The position numbers and the translations under genes are program-made. Below are positions 56,440-64,000 of a stretch of 64,000 nt of DNA, in pieces. Below the pieces are notes generated by a model. That model was not told the DNA's origin, made no database searches, and saw only the letters and a list, made by a program, of their open reading frames with translations. This DNA is from Astragalus membranaceus (lineage: Eukaryota > Streptophyta > Magnoliopsida > Fabales > Fabaceae). Numbering within the stretch: position 1 is the stretch's first letter; each line of letters begins with the position of its first letter. The stretch is from positions 86,162,270-86,226,269 of the forward strand of contig CM076850.1 of assembly GCA_039519185.1 (NCBI GenBank), written 5' to 3'.

Positions 56440-56990
56440 TGAAGGAGCACTGAGGCTCTGATGGTCTAATTCAGAATCAATGCTTGACGCATCGACTTGA
56501 GTTCGACTGAGGGACCGTCGGGGTCTGAAGGGCATGCCTAAGCCTGAGGGACCGATGGGTCCGAAGGAGCGCAACTAGCTTATGGTACTAGTAATACGGT
56601 CTGTTTGTGGGGTGGCCTTTTTTTCGAGCGGCCGCGAAGGACATACACTGAGTCTTAGGCTGACACAGCTAGTCTGAAGGACCTGGGGTCGGGTGATCCG
56701 TCGCGCTCAGTGTCGACTTAGTGATCTGGTGGTATGGTTCGAAGTCGTTGCTTGGACGTGTTAATTCGAATTGACCTGAAGGACCTGGGGTCGGATGATC
56801 CGTCGTGCTCAGTGTCGACGTAGTGATCTGGTGGTAGAGTTTGAAGTCGTTGCTTGGACGTGTTGATTCAAACTGAACTGAAGGACCTGGGGTCGGTTGA
56901 TCGGTCGGTTGCTCGATAACGCGACATGCGATCTGGATTGAAGGACCGTTGTTGGTCTGAGGGATCTCTGCTAGACTTGGTGCTAACATT
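56440..56990 (-). repeat. Tandem repeats in the Ogre 3' untranslated region, main period 102 bp
   Basis: CTGAAGGACCTGGGGTCGG recurs at 56674, 56776 and 56878, exactly 102 bp apart, with the intervening CTCAGTGTCGAC, AGTGATCTGGTGGTA and TCGTTGCTTGGACGTGTT kept. Looser GAGGGACCG/GAAGGAC copies extend on both sides. It sits between the pol remnant and the 3' LTR. Confidence 0.88.
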
Positions 56991-56999
56991 GTGATTTGG

Positions 57000-57985
57000 T
57001 TTGATGTAGGATCGATGCTCGTTAAAAACTGGAAGGACCGACACTTAAAGTTGAAAAACAGCAGATGCTATGCATATGACATGCATGTAATGTATGCATG
57101 TGTGATGATTGGTTTTGAGTGGAATGATGAATGAAATGTAATGGATGACTTTTGTTTTTTTTCCTCTTTTTTTTTTTTTTTTTTGACATTTTTGCTCTTT
57201 TGCTCTTGCTCTTTTGCTCTTCTTGCCCCTTCTTGTTGATCAACTCGCAGGACTTTCGACGTAAGATACGGGAGTTGCCCAAAGTAGTGCTATCGAAGTG
57301 CGGCCTATTGTTATCATTCGCCTTTTTGAAGTGATCTTGTATGTATTTATCTTTTTTGCTATTTTATTTATGAGAGATCGCCTCGTTTATGTGACCTTTA
57401 GAAATTTCGTAATACTCTGTAAGGCTTTTAGTCATGCACATGTTTCACAATTCAATATCACTTACCATAAAATATCATTTCAAAACAAGGGAAAATAAAG
57501 AAGAAGGGAAAGTGTTTGTCATTAAGACTGGAGCCGAGTGTGCGAAAGGGACACGGCTTGAGAGCATATTAAGAATTTGAAAGAAATGAAAAGGCAAAAT
57601 ACTAAGCAGATCTTTGGGTAGTTAGTGTCCTTGAAGTAACAATGTTGGCCGCCCATATTCATGACCTCGATCAATTCATTATCCGGCTTTTGTTGATTGC
57701 CTAAACATTTATTTAGTCCAACTTCCTGACCCTAATTTTTGCCTGGATTGCCCCTTCGGGTTTTCAATCCACCGGGTCGCTCTAATTTTTGCCTAGGCGC
57801 CCTTCGGGTTTTCAGCCTAGCGAGCTTGTTTTTCTTGGCTCATTTTTTTTTCTTATCTTTATATGCATTTTTAGGCATAGTATTTGACCGCATCAGAATT
57901 CATCGGGAGTGGGACGTCTTCGTCCTCTACTTTCATGGGGGTTAGGGCCCCTCCAGGGAATGATTTCTTTACTGCATAAGGTCCT
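57000..57985 (-). other. Ogre internal non-coding region before the 3' LTR
   Basis: Contains a T15-type run near 57167-57184 and a duplicated block (TTTTTGCCTGGATTGCCCCT and TTTTTGCCTAGGCGCCCTTC with CTTCGGGTTTTCA, 57738-57820). No coding sequence. Confidence 0.6.
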
Positions 57986-58430
57986 TCATAGCTCAGGGTC
58001 CATCTTCCACGGGGATCCTTTTGGATGGGTATGATTTTCTTGGGCACCAAGTCTCCTTGAAATTGTCGGGGACGAACCCTTTTCTGTTAATCTTCCTTTG
58101 CTCCTTTCTGATATGACACAAAGCAACCATCCTTTTGTTTGATAAGGTTCAATGGAAGTGCTGCTTCCATCGCACGGGGTTGCCCCTGTTGAAGTGTGAA
58201 ACAAGGTCTGATCTCCATGTAAGGTAAAAAGGAGCATTTGAAGGTTACTATCATCTCTGATATTCTTTTGTTTGTCGCCGCAACTGCCTCATTCATTTTT
58301 GGGTGGTACGGGGAGGGGTTATGATGTTTCGACTTGGGGTCTCCACACAAACTTTTCCCCACTGTTCGCGATGATCTTACTTGGAAGGTTGTAACGACAG
58401 ACCAAATTCATTAACAATCACTGATTTTCT
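57986..58430 (-). pseudogene. Ogre integrase scrap
   Basis: Minus-strand frames read RYNLPSKIIANSG, KSKHHNPSPYHPKMNEAVAA and, after a shift, TLHGDQTLFHTSTGATP. These are C-terminal parts of a Ty3 integrase core (the HHN-SPY-P-MN-AV region and the STGATP motif). They join upstream to a scrap like the region before Ogre RT (SEMINLGTREGKK near 58540), so the RT, RNase H and first half of integrase have been deleted. Confidence 0.75.
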
Positions 58431-58999
58431 TACACCGGTGGGTATCTTGTGTCAGACAAAGTGATGCGAGCGAATTTTCTGATTCGCCCTTTTTGTGATG
58501 TTCATTCTAACACCTTTTTGCCTTCTCTCGTTCCCAAGTTAATCATCTCACTGATTCCACGAAACTGGACCACTTCATCTTCCTGCTTCATTATTCTCAT
58601 TACCTATGGAGGAGTTTTCCCAGTTATCTTCTACATCTTCCTTAGTTTGGGCTGACTGAAGTTATGAGTCAACGATGTTGTTATTTTCAAGGACAAATTA
58701 TTTAGATCTGCATTAGTAGAAATTGAAAGAGGATGAGGAAGAAGCGAATCGAGCGAATGAGCGAAGAAGTTTATGGGAAAATTCAAAATGCTATTTTATT
58801 AATATTGATATTGAAAAGAAACATGTGTGCCCTTATTGAAATGTCCTAAGGCCTTGGGCAGAGCCATAGGATTGCATTACAAGAAAATTACTTTGAACTA
58901 AAAATCACAAGAAAATCGACGGTCCCCCAATTCATAAGTGCTTCAGATGCAGGATAACGGCGCACAAGGATGATGATGTCCTCTCTAGCATTTTGAACG

Positions 59000-59209
59000 C
59001 CTTCAATAGCATTGACAAATGACTCTTCATGCCCCTAGAAAGGGGTTATTGCCTTCATTGAAGCTCAACCATTTGGATTCGATCAGATCCTGAATCACAT
59101 GTCTCAGCGCCTTGCAGTTTTCCACTGAATGCCCAATTGCGCCTGCGTGAAAATCGCATGTGGCATTTGGGTCGTAGCCCCTCGGGAAAGGAGGTTCAAT
59201 AGGTCTCAT
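59000..59209 (-). pseudogene. Ogre gag-protease junction fragment
   Basis: Minus strand: EPPFPRGYDPNATCDFHAGA and IGHSVENCKALRHVIQDLIE, the C-H-H-C-like element (C..H.GA.GHS.E.C.AL) that in Ogre-type elements follows gag, then a stop after NNPFLGA. Protease proper was not found. Confidence 0.75.
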
Positions 59210-59399
59210 CGGGCGGGGGAGATTAAGTTGTGACTGGTGAGGTGGTTGAACATGTCTGAGTAGGATACGGGAATTGGATCAAACGGTACATGTTTCCTTT
59301 CTGGATAGTTTGGTGGCCCGTGGATTCTACTTGTTTGGGTAGAGAAGCGCAGGGCTTGGGGACGGTTTTTGGAAGCGTAAGAGGCTTTCCCTGGTCCTG

Positions 59400-60816
59400 T
59401 TATGGAATTGGTTTCTCTTCATCGTTTTCGGTTGAACCGTGAGTAATTTTATTTTTTTTCCCGTTTCTCATTCCGCTTTCTAACCTTTCCCCTATGGTGA
59501 CCATGTCTGAGAAGTTAGAGGATACACTCCCAATCAACCTGTCATAGAAGGGTGATTGCAAAGTGTCCCTGAACATGGATACCATCTCCTTTTCCAGTAA
59601 AGGTGGTGCCACCTGCGCTGCTAGTCCTCTCCAACGTTGGGCGTACTCCCTGAATGATTCATGGTTTCTTTTCACCATATTCTGCAACTGTGCTCTATCG
59701 GGAGCTATGTCGATGTTGTATTTATATTGCTTGAGGAAAGCATCGGCCAGATCTTTCCAACATCGAATGTGGTTGCGTTCCAACTGCATGTACCATCTTG
59801 AGACTGCCCCAGCTAGACTGTCCTGGAAGTAGTGAATGAGCAGTTTATCATCATGTGCAAAGGCAGCCATTTTTCTACAATACATGGTCAGATGGCTAGC
59901 AGGACAGGTTACACCCATGTATTTATCAAAATCTGGCACCCTGAATTTGGGAGGAATGACCACATTAGGGACGAGACACAAGTCATAAGCGCCGGTTGCC
60001 CCAATATTGGATCCTTCAACTGCTCTCAACCTTTCCTCAAGCATTTGTAGTTTGTCTTTGGCTTGAGGGTTCTCCATAGAGTGATTGTGAGGACGTCCAC
60101 TCATACCATAGTAAGGATGAATCATCGGTACCACGGCTGGGTTCACATTTGGGGTATGTGAATGAGTGGGGTTCCTGAGAGTGGGACTCTGAGCTTGAGT
60201 GTTATCTACCAGCGGTGGAGGGCAGCTAAGTGGGAGTCCTTGCGGTATGACAACGGGGTTCGGGTTTTGAACTTGTGGTGCCCCCGAATCGTGATCCGTT
60301 GGTGTAGGCTGTTGTTGGCCCGCGACTCCTGAGGGACCGTCTTCTGGATTAGCATTGACTGTCGGAGGTTGTGGAAGTCCTGTAAGGAGGCCATATGTAA
60401 CCTTGGCCATCAGGCCCAGTAGGGGGCATTCTATGCGGGATCTCGAGTCCATTGGGAGGAGGAGGGTTGGTAACTTGATTTTCCGTGTTCCCAGCGGAGA
60501 CATCTTCACTTGTGCCTTTGCCCCTCAAAGCTTGTAGAACCTTTAAGATTTCAGCCATCTGTTCTTTCATCCCATCTATTTCTGCCCTAAGCTCTTGATT
60601 GCCTAGGTCCTGATGTGGATTGCCTTGATCTGGGTTATCTTGAGGCGGATTGTCCTGATTTTCTTCCATGTTTCTAGCCTGAGAACGAGTCCAATATCGA
60701 TGTGGACGCACCAGCTTGCCTTCTCTTTTTTTTCTCTGTTGATAGGGTACATGATATGAGTATATGAATGGATGAAAATATGAGTGATGCATGGACAATT
60801 GAATGAATGGGAACAT
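59400..60816 (-). pseudogene. Ogre gag, one frameshift
   Basis: The N-terminal frame (60349-60816) has LVRPHRYWTRSQARNMEENQ, an Asp/Pro/Gln-rich stretch and ELRAEIDGMKEQMAEILKVL (coiled coil). A frameshift near 60360-60420 leads to the main frame to 59400 with MLEERLRAVEGSN, RVPDFDKYMGVTCPASHLTM, HYFQDSLAGAVSRWYMQLER, DLADAFLKQYKYNIDIAPDR and MFRDTLQSPFYDRLIG. It is the capsid protein of the Ogre lineage. Apart from the shift it is well kept. Confidence 0.9.
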
Positions 60817-60829
60817 GTATGTGTATGCT

Positions 60830-61617
60830 TAATGAAATGAATGCATGTAAAGGCTTTTATCATTTTTTTTTGAAATAATGATTCTGTATGATGGATGAAC
60901 GAAGAATGATGTTGCACGTGTTAAAAAAGAAGTTTTTTTTTGGTGATTCAATTTTGAGAAAACATTAACTATGTGTCTCATCATATACACGTAAAAAGGA
61001 AAAGGAGATAGATGATTTTTTTTTATGGCTTGATGATTTTTTTTTTTAAAAAAAAATCTGCGATGATGCAGCGGGTAGGTGAATTGCCCTTGTGTCCTAA
61101 ACAGGTTAGGTCTTATATACAGGTTACGGTCTAGGGCTACTTGTGTGATCAATCTCTCAGGCGGCTCTAATCACTTCCTCACAAGGGTCTCCAGAGCTGA
61201 AATCTCCTTCATGATATGACCCACAACGATAGCGAGCTACCTGGTGTGGGATATCACGAAAGAGCGTACTCTGGCTGAGGCTTTCGTGAGAGTCAGACAG
61301 ATAAAATCCAGAATGACTGACACTAATCGCCTCCACTCGTCCTAGGTTTTTTGTTCAGACCCGGGTATAGGGCCCCGCTCAAGAGTGTGTGCAATAAACA
61401 AGTGTAATAGATGTGTGTGATATAAGCAACCTAAACTACCCGTGCTGCAAAAGAAATACAGATAATAGTGCAAAGGTTTTCTACCCTAAGGTTCAATAAA
61501 GCAAATAAATAGATAAATAAAAAAGACATGCGAATAGTAGGGCTAAGGGTAAATAAAGTACTAAACTAACAAATATCTACACATTTAACTAAATTAGGCT
61601 TGACCCTCTTAAATAAT
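60830..61617 (-). other. Ogre 5' untranslated region
   Basis: Non-coding sequence between the tRNA-Arg primer site and gag, with several A/T runs. The extra ORF1 typical of full Ogre elements was not recognised. Confidence 0.5.
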
Positions 61618-61634
61618 CCCCAGTGGAGTCGCCA
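61618..61634 (-). promoter_or_regulatory. Primer-binding site, tRNA-Arg
   Basis: TGGCGACTCCACTGGGG on the minus strand, two bases after the LTR end. The match to tRNA-Arg is the diagnostic primer of Ogre elements. Confidence 0.88.
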
Positions 61635-61636
61635 GC

Positions 61637-64000
61637 TGTAGCGACCGAAAAATCCGGAGGAGGGATTCTTCGTTGTTTTGAACAATGGAGCCGCCATCAA
61701 TATTTATTTTTAGGAAAACATTGAAAAAAAACCTTTGTTTTTGGGTTCGGGGGTCGATTAAGTGCGGGGAAGGTACTAGCACCCCGCAACATCCTAAAAA
61801 GGTTACCTTTTAATTAAATGTGTAGAAAAATTAGTTTAAAGAAAACCTTTTAATTTACCCTTTTTATTATTTGCAAAAAAAATCGGAAAGGAAGACTTAA
61901 TAAAAATTTTAGTTTTTTGCGCTCGACAGGAGTGGGCCCCTGCTCCTACGTATCTCCGGGTGCGATGGAGAAATCAAAGCTACGTAGTTCTTGGGTAGAA
62001 AATATTTGTGTGTTGGTATTTTATTTTGAAAAGTTTGCGAAAACTAGAGGCCGTTCATGGTGACCAAACAGATAAATCCAGAGTGGTCATCATTAATGGC
62101 TTATTCGGAAAAGAAGGTATTTACAGCGTTCAAACGGGCGGGGCCCAGAGTGACTGTTATAAATACCTGGTTTGTGATCGAGCGTTTCGTTTGAAAAAAA
62201 TGCTTACTGGGAAGCGTGATTTTTTTTTTTTAGAAAAAGGGAGTTGAGATTACGTTTGTTTTCTATTAACTGAAAATTTCTTGAAGTTTAGGCGGGTGTT
62301 TGCGATGATCAAACGAATAAATTCAGGGTGATTACCGCTACTAATCCGTTGTGAAAAAAAATGAAGGTTAGTCCTAACGGTCAAACAAGCTAGGCTCAGA
62401 GTGACCAATAGTAACAACCTATTTTTTGTGTGAGTATGGTTGTTTGAAAGAAAGAAAAAAAAGAACGGTTCGGAAGCATCACATTGTGAAAAAAAAGCGG
62501 AGTAAGTGATAAAAGGGGGGGTGCAAATAATAAAGGAGTTGTATTAAAAAGGGAGGTGTGAATAGCGTTTTGACGCTAGAAAAAAAGTGTCACCGGGGGG
62601 TGCAAATAGCGTTTTGACGCTAAAAGAAAATGGTTACCGGGGGTGTAAATAGCGTTTACTTGTTTCTTAAAAAAGTTTTACTTACCACTCCCTTTTTTAC
62701 TAATGAAAGCTTTTTGTTCTTTTTTTTTTTCTTTGAGATTCTTTTGTTATTATTTTTTGGTTGAGATAATTTTTGGTTGGAAAAAAATAAATAAATTAAA
62801 TAAAAACGAAAAAAAACAAAAATCAGTTTATTTATTTTTAAAAAAAGTTTTATTTACCCTTTTTTTATTAGTTGCTAGGAAATGATTTTTATGAAGTGTT
62901 TTTTTGGTATTTGGTATAAAAAGATCTATTAATTATTTAGAGAAACACTTCACCTTAAAGTGTAAACATTAAACAAAATTGAATCATATAGAGTAATCCT
63001 CTCACTTAGATTAAAGTGTCATGGGCACAAGTGAAAATCAACTTACCCCATCATCAACATCTAGCAATGAGCAAAATAGGACATATGAACCAAGAAAAAT
63101 AAAGTTGAATCCTTTCTAGCCATCTTCACCACTTAAATTAAAGTGCACTAGGCACTAGTGGAGACTCATATGGCTAGATCATCAACAAATAACAACTAAA
63201 ACAAATATTGAACAAGAGAAATTCATAAAGAAAGTTGAAATCTATCTTAAAATCTTCTCCCTTAAATCATAGTGTTCCAAACACAAGGGAGAGTCAAGTT
63301 GTAAGATCATCAACATCACAAGGACTAAAAATCACATTTAGCACAAGGCTTTAAACACTAATAATAAATCACCCTCAAGTGAAAAGGAACCACAAGATAA
63401 GTTAAAAAAAAAAAGAAAATGCGAAATATAAGGGACATAAAATCACATGCTTATTTCATTTTTTTTAAAAAAAAAACAAAGATCAACACAAACTAACAAC
63501 AAGCTAAGTTACTCAAAGGTGAGAAGCAACTTCTCACCCTAACAACAACAAACTACATTTTAAAAGTGAAAATGATGAGTATATCAAAAATAAAGAGGAG
63601 AATATGAGATGAAGATGATAAGATAAATCTTGATGCAAAATGTTTGAAAATGATGCTAAGACATTAGGAATTTTACCTTATCTCTAAAATAGGTAGAAAA
63701 TTGAGGAAGTAGAGGAGAGGTAAATAAAGGGAAGCTACGGTTTTTATGGAGGAGAGGAGGAGAAGGATTATGTGCTTGATTTTTCTTGAGTGTGAGAGGA
63801 ATGGATTGGAGGTAGTTTGATGATGAATTGGTTAAGAGAAATTGAAAAAAATGGAGGTGGTTTAGGAGAGGTGAGGCTACGGTTTTTAGAGGAGAAGAGG
63901 AGGAGAGGAATTCTCAAAATCTTAGAGTGAGACCAAATGAGAGCTAAGAAGGGTTTTTTAAGGGGAAGTGTGTGAGAGAGAGTGAGTTGAGTGATATGTG
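61637..64000 (-). repeat. Ogre 5' LTR, partial
   Basis: Covers the LTR from its inner end (GGTCGCTACA on the minus strand) outward to the window edge. Base 64000 corresponds to 55693 in the other copy, so about 560 bp remain outside the window. Confidence 0.93.

Larger units (their letters stand above)
53338..64000 (-). mobile_element. Ogre-type Ty3/gypsy element, minus strand, internally deleted, cut by window edge
   Basis: Two long near-identical LTRs face the same way: the 3' LTR at 53338-56256 and the 5' LTR from 61637 to beyond 64000. Next to the 5' LTR on the minus strand is TGGCGACTCCACTGGGG (61618-61634), complementary to tRNA-Arg, the primer used by Ogre elements. A purine tract AAAGAGGGGCAGC (56257-56269, minus) precedes the 3' LTR, which starts TGTAATACCC. 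The internal region is only about 5.4 kb, far below the usual Ogre size. gag is present, while most of protease, RT and RNase H is gone and an integrase scrap remains. Confidence 0.9.

Overview
This looks like a transposon-rich stretch of a flowering-plant nuclear genome, most likely a papilionoid legume. The evidence is GT-AG split genes, Ty1/copia and Ty3/gypsy LTR retrotransposons, tRNA-derived SINEs, MULE, CACTA, hAT, Harbinger and Stowaway elements, plus an Ogre-type element primed by tRNA-Arg. Ogre is abundant in vetch, pea, clover and medic relatives; genus cannot be fixed by reading alone. All identifications come from motif recognition; no database search was run.

Only one intact host gene is seen: a minus-strand, eight-exon methyltransferase gene at 5163-8766 (247 codons, EEF1AKMT4/METTL12-like) with a 20-nt microexon. 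Other host-derived coding pieces are broken: a glyoxalase-I last exon (14549-14804), DHHA2/prune-like exons (24722-25197) downstream of a Ty3 insertion, and three fragments (FKBP, long-chain acyl-CoA synthetase, ecdysoneless/SGT1-like) inside a 3.8-kb CACTA element.

Layout. 1-1214: 3' end of a copia element. 1.2-5.1 kb: MULE-type foldback MITE, SINEs, Stowaway MITE. 5.2-8.8 kb: methyltransferase. 9-14.8 kb: AT-rich DNA with inverted repeats, a hAT-like element, a SINE and the glyoxalase fragment. 15.7-18.6 kb: CACTA-like end, minisatellite, copia solo LTR containing the second MULE MITE, SINE. 19.7-24.7 kb: chromodomain-bearing Ty3 element. 25.2-30.1 kb: two MULEs with the same type of ends and perfect 9-bp target duplications, one with a transposase zinc-finger ORF, the other with a PB1-like ORF and a broken plant-mobile-domain gene. 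30.6-31.6 kb: Harbinger element. 32.7-36.4 kb: gene-capturing CACTA. 36.9-40.2 kb: hAT transposase relic, another CACTA end, a GC-rich hAT MITE, a hairpin. 40.3-42.6 kb: 5'-truncated LINE. 43.2-47.7 kb: young copia element with broken frames. 47.9-53.1 kb: small TIR element, hAT relic, LTR/PBS remnant, decayed Ty3. 53.3-64.0 kb: Ogre deletion derivative on the minus strand, running off the right edge.

The genes do not form a pathway. The biology here is nested transposition, gene-fragment capture and repeat birth. Elements are dated relative to one another by nesting, target-site duplications and LTR divergence.
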